From Bacillus manliponensis (GTDB lineage: Bacteria; Bacillota; Bacilli; Bacillales; Bacillaceae_G), in contig NZ_JOTN01000010.1 in NCBI RefSeq assembly GCF_000712595.1, forward strand, positions 1 to 64,000: a stretch of 64,000 bases of DNA, written 5' to 3'. Positions 27,122-37,175 of this stretch are shown here, piece by piece. The translations under genes were made by a program, and so were the position numbers. A model generated the notes under the pieces. The model did not search any database. It was not told where the DNA came from and saw only the letters and a list, made by a program, of their open reading frames with translations. How positions within the stretch are numbered: the stretch's first letter is position 1; each line of letters begins with the position of its first letter.

Positions 27122-27514
27122 ATGGAACATCCAATTCAAGGGTTAATGACGACTGCCATGCAGCATTTGAAGCAAATGACAGATGTAAACATCGTTGTTG
27201 GTGACCCTATTCATTCGGCTGATGGTAGTGTTATTTTAACGGTGTCAAAAGTAAGTTTCGGATTTGCAGCAGGTGGTAGCGAATTTGGTAGAAAGCATGA
27301 CGGACAACACCCATTTGGCGGCGGAAGTGGGGGCGGGGTTTCAATTAATCCAGTCGCATTTCTTGTTGTTAACAGTGCAGGTGTGAAAGTGCTTCATTTA
27401 GACAAACAAACACATATTGTCGATAAAGTTATAGAACTTGCACCGCAAGCTGTTGAGAAGATAAAAGAAGTAATGGATAAGAAGAAAGGCGATGAGCCTG
27501 AGTTTCAAATATAG
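27122..27514 (+). CDS. ytfJ: Sporulation protein YtfJ (GerW family)
   Basis: A 130-aa protein with the GerW/YtfJ layout: VGDPIHSADGSVILTVSKVSFGFAAGGSEF, then a glycine-rich GGGSGGGVSINPVAFLV. It is expected in the forespore, and GerW in Streptomyces and Bacillus affects germination. It is the second gene of the ytfI-ytfJ operon. Confidence 0.93.
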   Translation: MEHPIQGLMTTAMQHLKQMTDVNIVVGDPIHSADGSVILTVSKVSFGFAAGGSEFGRKHDGQHPFGGGSGGGVSINPVAFLVVNSAGVKVLHLDKQTHIVDKVIELAPQAVEKIKEVMDKKKGDEPEFQI

Positions 27515-27521
27515 TTGATGG

Positions 27522-27552
27522 AGAAGCTAATCAGTTGGTTAGCTTCTTTATT
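27522..27552 (+). terminator. Terminator after ytfJ
   Basis: GAAGCTAA pairs with TTAGCTTC, followed by a T-rich tail. Confidence 0.85.
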
Positions 27553-27645
27553 TGAAAAAATGAAGTGATTTTATTTGCATTATAGAGGTGGAAAAACTAT
27601 TATTTACAGTATACATATCTTGTTTAAAAAAGGGAGGATTTTCAA

Positions 27646-28146
27646 ATGGCAAACGTAACATTTAAAGGAAATGCAGTTACTTTACTTGGAACAGAAGTAA
27701 AAGTTGGTGAGCAAGCACCTAATTTCCAACTATTAGCGAACGATCTATCTCCAGTAACGTTAGAAACATACAAAGGCGCAGTAAAATTAATTAGTGTGGT
27801 ACCTTCTATCGATACAGGTGTATGTGATGCACAAACACGTCGTTTTAATGAAGAAGCATCAGGTCTTGAGAATACGAAAGTATTAACAGTGAGCGTAGAT
27901 TTACCATTCGCACAGAAACGCTGGTGTGCTACAAACGGTTTAGAAAATGCGGTAACACTTTCTGATCACCGCGATCTTTCTTTCGGTGAAGCATACGGCG
28001 TTGCCATTAAAGAACTTCGCTTATTAACTCGTGCTGTATTTGTAGTAGACAGCAATGACAAACTTATTCACGTAGAGTATGTAAGTGAAGCGACAAACCA
28101 CCCGAACTATGAAGCGGCATTAGAAGCAGCAAAAGCTGCGAAGTAA
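27646..28146 (+). CDS. tpx: Thiol peroxidase Tpx
   Basis: A 166-aa atypical 2-Cys peroxiredoxin reducing peroxides with thioredoxin. The peroxidatic cysteine is in [14 protein letters not shown] and the resolving cysteine in [20 protein letters not shown] precedes the ATG. It is a single-gene unit, upstream of ytxK as in B. subtilis. Confidence 0.97.
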   Translation: MANVTFKGNAVTLLGTEVKVGEQAPNFQLLANDLSPVTLETYKGAVKLISVVPSIDTGVCDAQTRRFNEEASGLENTKVLTVSVDLPFAQKRWCATNGLENAVTLSDHRDLSFGEAYGVAIKELRLLTRAVFVVDSNDKLIHVEYVSEATNHPNYEAALEAAKAAK

Positions 28147-28159
28147 TGTATAACAGCGG

Positions 28160-28192
28160 AGCGATCTCTTCTATGAGGAGATCGCTTTTTCT
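28160..28192 (+). terminator. Terminator after tpx
   Basis: AGCGATCTC pairs with GAGATCGCT across a small loop, followed by a T-run. Confidence 0.9.
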
Positions 28193-28259
28193 TTTAGAAA
28201 GAATTTAGAGTATGGTATGATATAAGTTATGTGTATTTTAGTTAACAGGAGGAATGTTC

Positions 28260-29246
28260 GTGAGCTCGACAGTAGAAAATTTATTCTCAATTTTTGATTC
28301 TTCTGCCGTAATTTTACGCAAAGAATTAGATATAACGTACTTAGAAGCACTTGTGGAGACAGGTGATAATTTATTTGAAGGAACAATTTTACAAGAAGGT
28401 TTATATGATTCAGCAAAAGAAAGATTAGAGCGTGAATATAGCAAGTTTAATGAAGAAGAATATAAAGGCGAAGATATTCGCAAAGCATTTCAGCTTGCTT
28501 TATTAAAAGGGATGAAAGATGGTGTACAAGCAAACCATGAGATGACGCCAGATGCGGTTGGTATGTTTGTGAGCTATTTATTCCATAAATTCATGAAAGA
28601 TAGCTCTGAAATTACTGTACTAGACCCAGCAGTTGGAACAGGGAACCTACTGACAACAATCTTCAACGCTTGCCCAGACGGAAAGAAAATGAGCGGTTAT
28701 GGCGTTGAAGTGGACGAACTACTTGTAAAGTTAGCATTTGTAAATGCAAACTTACAAAAACAACCAATTGAATTATTTAACCAAGATGGGCTTGGGCCAC
28801 TATACATTGATCCAGTTGATGCAGTCGTTTGTGACTTACCAATTGGATATTATCCAAACGAAGTGCGTGCAAAAGAATATAAGTTAGAAGCAGATGAAGG
28901 GCTTTCTTATGCACATCATTTATTTATTGAACAAGGTGTAAAACACGTGAAAGAAGGCGGTTATGTATTCTTCTTAGTACCAAACTTCATTTTTGAAAGT
29001 GACCAAGCACCAAAGCTTCACGCGTTTATTAAAGAAACGTGTCACATACAAGGATTATTACAGTTACCAGTTTCCATGTTTAAAAACGAGAAAAATGCAA
29101 AAAGTATATTTGTTCTCCAAAAGAAAGGCGAGCATACAGAAATGCCAAAACAAGCGCTATTAGCTGAATTACCAAAATTCTCTAATATGCAAGCGATGGA
29201 GAATATTATGTCGCAAATTAACGGTTGGTTTGAAAAAGAGAAGTAA
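28260..29246 (+). CDS. ytxK: Class I SAM-dependent methyltransferase (YtxK)
   Basis: A 328-aa protein related to N6-adenine DNA methyltransferases of restriction systems. The SAM motif is VLDPAVGTGNLLTTIF, and the catalytic NPPY-like motif appears as CDLPIGYY. No restriction partner is nearby, so it is a housekeeping solitary enzyme of unknown target. AGGAGG at 28247-28252 is too close to ATG 28254 and fits GTG 28260. Confidence 0.85.
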   Translation: MSSTVENLFSIFDSSAVILRKELDITYLEALVETGDNLFEGTILQEGLYDSAKERLEREYSKFNEEEYKGEDIRKAFQLALLKGMKDGVQANHEMTPDAVGMFVSYLFHKFMKDSSEITVLDPAVGTGNLLTTIFNACPDGKKMSGYGVEVDELLVKLAFVNANLQKQPIELFNQDGLGPLYIDPVDAVVCDLPIGYYPNEVRAKEYKLEADEGLSYAHHLFIEQGVKHVKEGGYVFFLVPNFIFESDQAPKLHAFIKETCHIQGLLQLPVSMFKNEKNAKSIFVLQKKGEHTEMPKQALLAELPKFSNMQAMENIMSQINGWFEKEK

Positions 29247-29433
29247 ACATCAGTCCTGTGTAACAGATTAGCGTGATTATATAGTACAGTTTTTGTATTA
29301 TCTACAAAATTCAGTAATATTAAAAGGATAGAATTTTAAAAATATGGAATCTGTAATATAAAAAAAACTTTCGTGTTACAATTTTTTCACTTGAAATATA
29401 TGTCGTACGGTGTTTAAATTAAAATCGTGAGTA

Positions 29434-29477
29434 TTCAATAAAAAAATGAAAATGTAACGTTTTCATTTTTTATTGAA
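29434..29477. promoter_or_regulatory. Long AT-rich hairpin upstream of ackA
   Basis: TTCAATAAAAAAATGAAAA pairs with TTTTCATTTTTTATTGAA (one bulge) around TGTAACG, inside the 301-bp ytxK-ackA gap. It may terminate ytxK. The loop and right arm, TGTAACGTTTTCA, are one base short of a CcpA cre box, which in bacilli activates ackA. Neither role is proven; the rest of the gap shows no gene. Confidence 0.5.
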
Positions 29478-29547
29478 CGATATAAAAATGAGCGGTTCGT
29501 GGACTTAATCCACACAGCTAACAAGAGAAAAAGGGGCGAAAGACTAG

Positions 29548-30744
29548 ATGTCAAAAATCATCGCGATTAATGCAGGAAGCTCTTCCTTAAAGTTCCAATT
29601 GTTTGAAATGCCAAGTGAAACAGTATTAACAAAAGGTTTAGTAGAGCGTATCGGTTTAAACGATAGCGTATTTACAATCTCTGTTAACGGCGAGAAACAA
29701 AAAGAAGTAACAGATATTCCAGACCATGCAGTAGCGGTAAACATGCTTCTAAAAAAAATAACGGAAACAGGTATCATTAAATCTCTTGATGAGATCAGTG
29801 GTATCGGTCACCGCGTAGTACACGGTGGTGAAAAGTTCCCAGATTCTGTTTTAATTACTGATGAAGTATTAGCAGATATCGAAGAATTAAGCGAATTAGC
29901 ACCGCTTCATAACCCAGCGAACATCGTTGGTATTAAAGCATTCCAAGAAGTTCTTCCAAACGTACCTGCAGTAGCAGTATTCGATACAGCATTCCATCAA
30001 ACAATGCCGGAAGAATCTTTCTTATACAGCTTACCTTATGAGTACTATGAGAAATTCGGTATCCGTAAATACGGTTTCCACGGTACGTCTCATAAATACG
30101 TAACGCAGCGTGCAGCTGAGTTATTAGATCGTCCAATCGAAAGCTTACGTTTACTTTCTTGTCACTTAGGTAACGGTGCAAGTATCGCAGCTGTTGAAGG
30201 CGGAAAATCAATTGATACATCTATGGGCTTCACGCCACTTGCGGGTGTAACAATGGGTACTCGTTCTGGTAACCTTGATCCTGCTTTAATTCCATACATC
30301 ATGGAAAAAACAGGTCAAACAGTAGACGAAGTATTAAATGTATTAAACAAAAAGAGTGGTATGTTAGGTCTTTCTGGATTCTCTAGCGACTTACGTGACA
30401 TCGAAGACGCAGAAGAAAAAGGAGACCACCGTGCAGAAGTCGCGCTAGACGTATTCGTAAGCCGCATTCACAAATACATCGGTTCTTACGCAGCTCGTAT
30501 GAAGGGCTTAGATGCAATCATCTTCACAGCTGGTATCGGTGAGAACAGTTCAGTTATTCGTGAGCGTGTATTAGAAGGCCTTGAGTTCATGGGCGTATAC
30601 TTCGATTCAAAACGAAATAACATTCGTGGTGAAGAAGCATTTATCAGCTTCCCTCACTCTCCAGTAAAAATTATCGTAATTCCAACAGACGAAGAAGTTA
30701 TGATTGCTCGTGACGTTCTACGTTTCGGAAACATCGGTGAGTAA
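29548..30744 (+). CDS. ackA: Acetate kinase
   Basis: Makes ATP and acetate from acetyl phosphate in overflow metabolism. It is 398 aa. Signatures are [16 protein letters not shown] at the start and the central [11 protein letters not shown] and [11 protein letters not shown] boxes, with [13 protein letters not shown] near the end. AAGGGGCG precedes ATG 29548. Confidence 0.98.
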   Translation: MSKIIAINAGSSSLKFQLFEMPSETVLTKGLVERIGLNDSVFTISVNGEKQKEVTDIPDHAVAVNMLLKKITETGIIKSLDEISGIGHRVVHGGEKFPDSVLITDEVLADIEELSELAPLHNPANIVGIKAFQEVLPNVPAVAVFDTAFHQTMPEESFLYSLPYEYYEKFGIRKYGFHGTSHKYVTQRAAELLDRPIESLRLLSCHLGNGASIAAVEGGKSIDTSMGFTPLAGVTMGTRSGNLDPALIPYIMEKTGQTVDEVLNVLNKKSGMLGLSGFSSDLRDIEDAEEKGDHRAEVALDVFVSRIHKYIGSYAARMKGLDAIIFTAGIGENSSVIRERVLEGLEFMGVYFDSKRNNIRGEEAFISFPHSPVKIIVIPTDEEVMIARDVLRFGNIGE

Positions 30745-30757
30745 TTGAATTGATATG

Positions 30758-30786
30758 AAAAGACGGGAATATTCCCGTCTTTTTTT
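30758..30786 (+). terminator. Terminator after ackA
   Basis: AAAAGACGGGAATATTCCCGTCTTTT is a perfect inverted repeat followed by T's. Confidence 0.92.
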
Positions 30787-30892
30787 GTTGTGGTAATGAG
30801 GATTCAGTCAAAATGGAGAAGAAATCAGTCACTTTCTATCTCCTTGCACAAATGTGGTACAATATAGAAAAATCGTGTGAGGAGTTGTTTAT

Positions 30893-31726
30893 ATGCTGTC
30901 AAAGCGCGAAGAACGAGTATTGCAAGATATAAAAAATTGGGAACAGCAATTCGTACAGCATGAATCAACGGATTTTCAGCGAATGTTTGATAAGTGGTTA
31001 AATACTGCATTTTCTAAGCTACCGGCCAAAAAGCGAGAAGAGTTTTTTGCTAAAGGAGATAAATCACTATTTTATTTACATGCACTTATTCAAAGCTCTC
31101 AATCACAGCTTGAAGCACGAAATCGTATTTTAGGGACGGCACGTTTGTTTCATGACTCGATAGAACAGCTTGAAGATATGAAACAATTATCAATTGATCA
31201 ATTAACATACATAGCAGAGCAACAAACAGCGCGCCATAGGTTATATTCGTTTATGCAAGGCGGTGTAACAGGAATTGGTGGTTTCCTACTGCTTACGGCA
31301 GATTTACCAGCGATGGCAGCGTTAAATGTGAAAGCCGTCCAGCTTATTGCGATGTCATTTGGACATGATGTAAACAAGCCTTATGAGATGATGTTAGCAT
31401 TAAAAGTGTTTCATGCAGCAATATTGCCAGTACATCTTCAGCAATATGCATGGCAAAATTTACTTGAAGAGTTAAATCATGAAGAGCAGTCTCCATTCTT
31501 TTACGAAGGAGAAGAAGAAGTGCTTAACCCAGCATCGATTCAAGTATTACTTGTACAAATTATGAAGACATTTCTCATTTATTCGCTGCGCCGTAAAGTA
31601 TTTCAAGGAGTACCGATTCTCGGAATTGCAATTGGTTCCACGATGAATTACAGATTTACAAGAAGTGTAACAGAATTTGCAAACCGTTTTTATCAAACGA
31701 GGTACTTAATTGAGAAAGAAAAGTAA
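30893..31726 (+). CDS. EcsC family protein
   Basis: A 277-aa protein with the EcsC-family pattern: QTARHRLYSFMQGGVTGIGGFLLLTADLPAMAALNVKAVQLIA, a hydrophobic segment at about 120-150 that probably associates with the membrane. The molecular role is unknown; in B. subtilis EcsC is the third gene of the ecsAB ABC transporter locus, absent here. GAGGAG precedes the ATG. Confidence 0.8.
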   Translation: MLSKREERVLQDIKNWEQQFVQHESTDFQRMFDKWLNTAFSKLPAKKREEFFAKGDKSLFYLHALIQSSQSQLEARNRILGTARLFHDSIEQLEDMKQLSIDQLTYIAEQQTARHRLYSFMQGGVTGIGGFLLLTADLPAMAALNVKAVQLIAMSFGHDVNKPYEMMLALKVFHAAILPVHLQQYAWQNLLEELNHEEQSPFFYEGEEEVLNPASIQVLLVQIMKTFLIYSLRRKVFQGVPILGIAIGSTMNYRFTRSVTEFANRFYQTRYLIEKEK

Positions 31727-31729
31727 AAA

Positions 31730-31757
31730 AGCGAAAGGCAAATGCCTTTCGCTTAAT
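31730..31757. terminator. Bidirectional terminator
   Basis: AAGCGAAAGGCA pairs with TGCCTTTCGCTT, with A/T tracts on both sides. It is shared by the convergent EcsC and YitT genes and overlaps the end of the latter. Confidence 0.88.
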
Positions 31758-32403
31758 TTGTTGCATGTTGTTTTGGTAATGGAATTGCCACTGTTTTCTT
31801 TTCCGCAGCAGGGTAGTAAATCATATCTAATACTTTTGCCTGCACTGCTATGGAAAGAATCGTAAAGGCAATTTCAGTCCAAGTTAAATAATATAGTGAA
31901 AGTGCAATGACAACCGCGTCAAACACGAAGAACATTTGTCCAACCGTAAAGCGTGTTTTTTTACTTAATACGATTGTTAAAATGTCATCTCCGCCTGTTG
32001 CACCACCAAATCGTAAAATAAATCCAAGTCCAATACCAGCTAACGCTCCGCCAAGTACTGCAGCTACAAATAAATAATTCGATAAATCAATTACAAATGG
32101 AGAGTAGTTCTCCATAACTGAATAAAAGATTCCGAATGAAATCGAACCGATAAATGAATAAATAACCATTTTTCTACCAAGTAATGTTGCACATAGTAAA
32201 ATGACTGGAATATCCATTAAAACAGTTGAAATAGACGGTGAAATATCAAAAAAGTTTTGTAAAAACAGTGCGATTCCAACAAATCCACCTTCTGTTAAGT
32301 GGTTTTGAAAATGAATGTGGTAAAGCGTTGTTGCTAAAATAAATGAACCTAGTAAAACCATAAAAATTTCTTTAATAATTTGTCGACTTTGGATGTTCTC
32401 CAT
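31753..32403 (-). CDS. YitT family membrane protein
   Basis: A 216-aa integral membrane protein with five to six hydrophobic segments. NHLTEGGFVGIALFL, GGALAGIGLGFILRFGGATGGDDIL are typical of the YitT/DUF161 domain. The C-terminal DUF2179 domain of longer family members is missing. Transport function is suspected for the family but not established. Confidence 0.85.
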   Translation of the reverse strand: MENIQSRQIIKEIFMVLLGSFILATTLYHIHFQNHLTEGGFVGIALFLQNFFDISPSISTVLMDIPVILLCATLLGRKMVIYSFIGSISFGIFYSVMENYSPFVIDLSNYLFVAAVLGGALAGIGLGFILRFGGATGGDDILTIVLSKKTRFTVGQMFFVFDAVVIALSLYYLTWTEIAFTILSIAVQAKVLDMIYYPAAEKKTVAIPLPKQHATN

Positions 32404-32419
32404 CGTTATTCCTTCTCTC

Positions 32420-32834
32420 CGTAGTTAGTAGTTTTTGTTTTCCATAAACTAACTACGCCGATATAGCAGCAGTTAGTTTATTTGTCCCTAACTACGCTAT
32501 ATATCACTGAAGAAATAACGAATAATCCTCTCGTCCATCAATTCTCCCTACTTTCGTTTTCGTTTAGGCTTAAAACAGGCTAAACAAAACTTAGAGCAGG
32601 ACTTTATTTAGCATCCTATACTCTCATTCGTTTCGTTTAGACAGTAACAAACAACCTAAACAAAACGCTACGTGTAAGAAGAGTCTTTTCGTTGCCAAAT
32701 TATCCTTCGGGCAATCATAGTTTCCCCACTTTCGTATGTTTTTTGCTAGAAAAAGTGTCTATGCAAAAACATACGCTACGTGTAAGATTCGTCTTCTCGA
32801 TGCCACATGCTCCTTCGAGCGATCATGATATCAA
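32420..32834. repeat. Hairpin-rich repeat tract, no gene
   Basis: The stretch holds a perfect CGTAGTTAGT/ACTAACTACG hairpin (32420-32457), a related one near 32470-32505, and two direct ~60-bp units at 32666-32724 and 32774-32834 that begin CGCTACGTGTAAGA. Each unit follows its own inverted repeat (CGTTTAG/CTAAAC, CGTATGTTTTTGC/complement). It resembles dispersed, RNA-forming repeats of the B. cereus group. No supported frame is seen. Confidence 0.6.
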
Positions 32835-32916
32835 AATCCTTTCTTTAAAAGATTCTATACCATTATACCATATTTTTTGGAGTATATGTCTGGGGGGAAC
32901 TGGGAATGGGGAAAAG

Positions 32917-32951
32917 AAAAAGCTACATCATTCGCGCTGATGTAGCTTTTT
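32917..32951. terminator. Bidirectional terminator hairpin
   Basis: AAAAAGCTACATCA pairs with TGATGTAGCTTTTT around TTCGCGC. It lies 3 bp beyond the small minus-strand gene and can also stop plus-strand reading. Confidence 0.88.
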
Positions 32952-32953
32952 GA

Positions 32954-33043
32954 CTAATGGTCTTTCTGTTCTTTTTCTTTAAAAACAGCTTCCCAACTAA
33001 TGACACTAAGAAAAGTGAGTACGATAATGAATAGTGCTTTCAT
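32954..33043 (-). CDS. 29-aa membrane miniprotein
   Basis: The frame MKALFIIVLTFLSVISWEAV then a charged FKEKEQKDH tail is preceded by AAAAGGAGCTG and followed by a terminator. One transmembrane helix is predicted. It lies 15 nt after the upstream gene's stop, so it is probably its second cistron. Function unknown. Confidence 0.6.
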   Translation of the reverse strand: MKALFIIVLTFLSVISWEAVFKEKEQKDH

Positions 33044-33058
33044 ATCACACAGCTCCTT

Positions 33059-33382
33059 TTATTGATGTGCCTTTCCTTCAGATACATTTTGTGTCAGCCT
33101 GTACCAAAGCCAAAGGTCGTTAATGATAGAAGCAAGATCTGCGATTTCGGTGTTCAGCCTGCAAGATGTCTCGAAATTTTCTTCATGATTGAGTTTATGC
33201 TGTTTACTATTAATTGTATGCTCGAGTTCCTTTATTCGATCTGGTATGTGGCCGCGAATACTTTCCCATTTTAATAAAATTGCTTGCTGCATCTCTGGTG
33301 GAATCGTTTCCCATTCATCTTGTAAGTGTGGAAGTTCAATACCGAGACGTTCGTTATATATGAAGTATTGACGCATAAACAC
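33059..33382 (-). CDS. Conserved hypothetical helical protein
   Basis: A 107-aa soluble protein, acidic and helical (DRIKELEHTINSKQHKLNHEENF), with several tryptophans near the end. AAGAGAGG fits GTG 33382; ATG 33376 is also possible. No family is recognised. It is divergent from argG and probably co-transcribed with the 29-aa miniprotein. Confidence 0.6.
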   Translation of the reverse strand: MFMRQYFIYNERLGIELPHLQDEWETIPPEMQQAILLKWESIRGHIPDRIKELEHTINSKQHKLNHEENFETSCRLNTEIADLASIINDLWLWYRLTQNVSEGKAHQ

Positions 33383-33480
33383 ATCACCATCCTCTCTTTT
33401 TTATTGTACCGAAAAAAAGAATGAAATTGTTAGAAAAAAATGATTATATGTATTGATTTTGAATATGAAAGGTGTTAAAT

Positions 33481-33524
33481 TATGAATTAATATAAAAACT
33501 AATGAATATTTATTCTTTCAAGGG
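33481..33524 (+). promoter_or_regulatory. Candidate arginine (AhrC/ArgR) boxes upstream of argG
   Basis: TATGAATTAATATAAAA and ATGAATATTTATTCTT resemble the 18-bp ArgR half-palindrome (CATGAATAAAAATTCAAG-like). Tandem sites just before argG would let arginine repress the operon. It is a pattern match only. Confidence 0.45.
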
Positions 33525-33533
33525 GGATGTAAA

Positions 33534-34739
33534 ATGAATAAGAAAAAGGTTGTTCTAGCATATTCCGGAGGTTTAGACACTTCCGTTGCAATTAAATGGT
33601 TACAAGAACAAAACTATGATGTTATTGCACTTTGTTTAAATGTAGGTGAAGGAAAAGACTTGGAGTTTGTAAAACAAAAAGCATTGGCTGTTGGTGCAAT
33701 TAAGTCATATATGCTGGATGTTCAAGAAGAGTTTGCGAATGAATATGCATTGATTGCAATGCAAGCTCACACATTATATGAAGGGAAATATCCACTTGTA
33801 TCGGCCTTATCTCGCCCGCTTATTGCGAAAAAGCTAGTAGAAATTGCCCAGCAAGAAGGGGCACATGCAGTTGCACATGGTTGTACAGGAAAAGGGAATG
33901 ATCAAGTTCGCTTTGAAGTTTCAATTCAAGCGTTGAATCCATATTTAGAAGTAATTGCACCAGTACGTGAGTGGAAATGGTCGCGTGAAGAAGAAATTGA
34001 GTATGCAAAGCAGCATGATGTACCTATTCCGATTGGGCTAGATAGTCCGTTTTCTATCGATCAAAATTTATGGGGAAGAAGTAATGAATGCGGTATATTA
34101 GAAGACCCATGGGCGGCGCCACCAGAAGAAGCGTATGAAATGACGCTGGCACTAGAAGATACACCAAACAAGCCGGAGTATATTGAAATTGGCTTTGAAG
34201 CGGGAGTACCAAAAACGTTAAATGGAATGTCATATTCTGTAGCGGAACTCATTCATACGTTGAATACAATCGCTGGAAAGCATGGCGTTGGACGTATTGA
34301 TCACGTTGAAAATCGTCTTGTTGGGATTAAGTCACGTGAAGTGTATGAGTGTCCAGCAGCGATGACATTAATTACAGCGCATAAAGAATTGGAAGATTTA
34401 ACACTCGTGAAAGAGGTTGCTCATTTTAAACCGATGATTGAACAAAAGTTAACAGAATTAATTTATAACGGTTTATGGTTCTCACCATTAAAAAATGCAC
34501 TTGTTGCGTTTTTACAAGAAACACAAAAACATGTAACCGGAACAGTGCGTGTGAAACTATTTAAAGGACATGCGATTGTTGAAGGGCGTAAATCTGAATA
34601 CTCACTATACAATGAAAAGCTTGCAACATATACGAAAGATGATGAGTTTAATCACGATGCAGCTGTTGGATTTATTTCATTATTTGGTTTACCAACAAAA
34701 GTGTATAGTCAAGTGAACGACAAGAAGGTGAAAGCGTGA
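33534..34739 (+). CDS. argG: Argininosuccinate synthase
   Basis: Joins citrulline and aspartate with ATP in arginine synthesis. It is 401 aa. The PP-loop is [31 protein letters not shown] and [13 protein letters not shown] are the substrate-binding boxes. AAGGGGGATG precedes ATG 33534. Its stop overlaps the argH start by four bases. Confidence 0.98.
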   Translation: MNKKKVVLAYSGGLDTSVAIKWLQEQNYDVIALCLNVGEGKDLEFVKQKALAVGAIKSYMLDVQEEFANEYALIAMQAHTLYEGKYPLVSALSRPLIAKKLVEIAQQEGAHAVAHGCTGKGNDQVRFEVSIQALNPYLEVIAPVREWKWSREEEIEYAKQHDVPIPIGLDSPFSIDQNLWGRSNECGILEDPWAAPPEEAYEMTLALEDTPNKPEYIEIGFEAGVPKTLNGMSYSVAELIHTLNTIAGKHGVGRIDHVENRLVGIKSREVYECPAAMTLITAHKELEDLTLVKEVAHFKPMIEQKLTELIYNGLWFSPLKNALVAFLQETQKHVTGTVRVKLFKGHAIVEGRKSEYSLYNEKLATYTKDDEFNHDAAVGFISLFGLPTKVYSQVNDKKVKA

Positions 34740-36124
34740 GTAAGCTTTGGGGCGGTCGTTTTACAGAAGAAGTAGAGCAGTGGGTTGAAGAATTTGGTGC
34801 ATCGATTTCTTTTGATAAGCAGCTGGCCTTAGAAGATATTGAAGGAAGTATCGCTCATGTGACAATGCTTATAAAATGTGGAATTGTCACAAAAGAAGAA
34901 GGAGCAAAAATTCAAAGTGGTTTGTATGATTTGCTGGAGAAGGCAAAGAAAGATGAACTTATGTATAAAGTAGAAGCGGAAGATATCCATTTAAATATTG
35001 AAAACATGTTGATCCAGCAAATTGGAGAAGTTGGGGGTAAGCTTCATACTGGAAGAAGTCGTAATGATCAAGTGGCAACGGATATGCATTTGTATTTGCG
35101 AAATAAAGTACAAAGTATAATAAGTGCGACTAAGGAGCTGCAAGTCGTTTTAATTAAACAAGCAGAAAAACATGTTGAAACTATTATGCCAGGATATACA
35201 CATTTGCAGCGAGCGCAGCCAATTTCTTTTGCACACCATTTACTTGCTTACTTTTGGATGCTTGAGCGTGATGTGAATCGTTATGAAGACTCACTGAAAC
35301 GAATTAACATTTCTCCTCTTGGTGCTGGTGCGCTTGCTGGTACGACTTTTCCGATAGACCGTATGTATAGTGCAGAGCTTCTTGGATTTGACGATATATA
35401 TGAAAATAGTTTAGATGCAGTGAGTGATCGAGATTTTATTATTGAGTTTTTAAGTAATAGCTCACTTGTTATGATGCATTTGTCACGCTTTTGCGAGGAG
35501 CTTATTTTATGGAGCAGCCAAGAGTTTCAGTTTATTGAAATGAGCGATTGTTATGCGACAGGAAGCAGTATTATGCCGCAAAAGAAAAATCCAGATATGG
35601 CGGAGCTCATTCGCGGAAAAACAGGAAGAGTATATGGTAACTTATTTGGCTTATTAACAGTAATGAAAGGATTACCGCTCGCTTATAATAAAGATTTGCA
35701 AGAAGATAAAGAGGGAATGTTTGATACAGCAAAAACAGTAGAAGGCTGTCTTCGTATTATGGCTGGCATGATTGAAACGATGACAGTTCATACAGAAAAA
35801 ATGGGGCAAGCTGTAAAACAAGACTTCTCGAATGCAACAGAAGTAGCGGATTATTTAGCAAACAAAGGATTACCGTTTAGACAGGCGCATGAAATTGTTG
35901 GAAAGCTTGTACTGTATTGTATTGAACAAGGAATATATTTAGCGGATGTACCGTTAGAAACATACCAACAAATGAGTGATCTCTTTGAAGAAGATGTGTA
36001 TGAAGTTCTGTCTCCGTATGCAGCAGTAGAGCGCCGAAACAGCGCAGGTGGAACAGGATTTGTACAAATTCAAATGGCATTGCAAAAAGCGAAATTAAAA
36101 TTAGAAAACCCCGTAAAGAGCTGA
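34736..36124 (+). CDS. argH: Argininosuccinate lyase
   Basis: Splits argininosuccinate to arginine and fumarate. It is 462 aa. The fumarase-superfamily signature is [20 protein letters not shown], with [13 protein letters not shown] and TPGYTHLQ-like [12 protein letters not shown]. It starts at GTG 34736 overlapping the argG stop (GTGA), the usual argGH operon. Confidence 0.98.
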   Translation: MSKLWGGRFTEEVEQWVEEFGASISFDKQLALEDIEGSIAHVTMLIKCGIVTKEEGAKIQSGLYDLLEKAKKDELMYKVEAEDIHLNIENMLIQQIGEVGGKLHTGRSRNDQVATDMHLYLRNKVQSIISATKELQVVLIKQAEKHVETIMPGYTHLQRAQPISFAHHLLAYFWMLERDVNRYEDSLKRINISPLGAGALAGTTFPIDRMYSAELLGFDDIYENSLDAVSDRDFIIEFLSNSSLVMMHLSRFCEELILWSSQEFQFIEMSDCYATGSSIMPQKKNPDMAELIRGKTGRVYGNLFGLLTVMKGLPLAYNKDLQEDKEGMFDTAKTVEGCLRIMAGMIETMTVHTEKMGQAVKQDFSNATEVADYLANKGLPFRQAHEIVGKLVLYCIEQGIYLADVPLETYQQMSDLFEEDVYEVLSPYAAVERRNSAGGTGFVQIQMALQKAKLKLENPVKS

Positions 36125-36140
36125 TGCTTTACGGGGTTTC
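36105..36140. terminator. Terminator after argH
   Basis: AAAACCCCGTAAAG pairs with CTTTACGGGGTTTC around AGCTGATG. It overlaps the ends of both convergent genes. Confidence 0.9.
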
Positions 36141-36320
36141 TTCGTCATATTTGTCTTTTCCTTCTGTAATACGAATGTATTGAATATCCATTAAATCACG
36201 CAGTAAAGCACCGTTGCTTAGTTCAACTCCATGTTTCTCTTTAAAGTGTGAGCGGATTGTATTTAACATCTCGATTTCTTGTTCGCTCATATCTACAACA
36301 ACTCGTTCATGTTTGTCCAT
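36129..36320 (-). CDS. Small ribbon-helix-helix-like protein
   Basis: A 63-aa protein (VVVDMSEQEIEMLNTIRSHF, then SNGALLRDLMDIQY) whose beta-helix-helix spacing resembles CopG/Arc-type regulators. An upstream frame exists, but GAGGTG fits ATG 36320. It is a single gene, with no partner toxin seen. Function uncertain. Confidence 0.6.
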   Translation of the reverse strand: MDKHERVVVDMSEQEIEMLNTIRSHFKEKHGVELSNGALLRDLMDIQYIRITEGKDKYDEETP

Positions 36321-36405
36321 ATACCACACCTCGCTTTTTCTTAGTGTAACCAGGTGAAGGAAATTCATGTTATGATTTTGTAGAGAATGGAAGAGGTGTA
36401 TTCTA

Positions 36406-37080
36406 TTGTTTTATAGAGCATTAGTTATTGTATATACAGCAATTATATTGAAATATGCATTTCCAGAAACGTTTTCGGCAGAGAAGATACAACTTAGTTA
36501 TATTGCGGCTTGTTTGTTCATTATATTTGTAGTCGATGTTGCTATTTCATTATGGCTACAGCGAAGATGGGAAAAGGTAACAGGGAAAGAGAAGAAACGA
36601 AAAAAACGAAAGATATCATTTTGGATGATGACATATGTATTTGTGTTCCCACTTCTTTTACGATTTGTGAGTGAACCGATTGCAGAAAGAGGGATTAGTA
36701 TTAAGTACGTTGCCCTTATGGTCTTTTATTATTTCTTTGTTCATTTTATTCCATATATGAATGAAAAGATAGGTGAAGATGATGAAGAGAGTAACGAAGA
36801 AGATAAGATGATAGAAAAAGACATACAAGAGCTAAGTAAGAAGAAATGGTATGTCAGTGAAAAGTTTATTTTAATTCTTTGTTTTGTGACACCTCCAATT
36901 GGATATGTATATGTACTGCTCATGAGAAAAGAGATGACAGAGAAAGCAAAGTTGGTGTATGTAACATTAGCGACTATCGTGATGGGGATATGGACGTTGA
37001 AATTTCTACCTCCTTATTTATATGTGTTAACGGTATTTGCGATGATTTGTTTTGTGTTTTTAGGAAGGTACGTGCGGTAA
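36406..37080 (+). CDS. Hypothetical multi-pass membrane protein
   Basis: A 224-aa protein with about six hydrophobic segments (near 5-20, 30-52, 70-88, 98-115, 155-175, 182-222) and an acidic loop (GEDDEESNEEDK) between the fourth and fifth. It starts at TTG 36406 after AGAGGTG. No family is recognised. It is followed by a small XRE gene. Confidence 0.65.
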   Translation: MFYRALVIVYTAIILKYAFPETFSAEKIQLSYIAACLFIIFVVDVAISLWLQRRWEKVTGKEKKRKKRKISFWMMTYVFVFPLLLRFVSEPIAERGISIKYVALMVFYYFFVHFIPYMNEKIGEDDEESNEEDKMIEKDIQELSKKKWYVSEKFILILCFVTPPIGYVYVLLMRKEMTEKAKLVYVTLATIVMGIWTLKFLPPYLYVLTVFAMICFVFLGRYVR

Positions 37081-37175
37081 AAACCTCCTGTGTTTCATGA
37101 AAGGTATTCAAAGAAACTTTTAAAATGGTAATATAATAGAAGCAAAGAAGGATTTGGCAGTTTGAGGTGATATAA

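Noticed and set aside
28260-29246. ytxK methyltransferase as part of a restriction or BREX-type defence system
   Set aside because: No restriction or accessory gene is nearby, and its tpx-ytxK-ackA neighbourhood is core Bacillus synteny.
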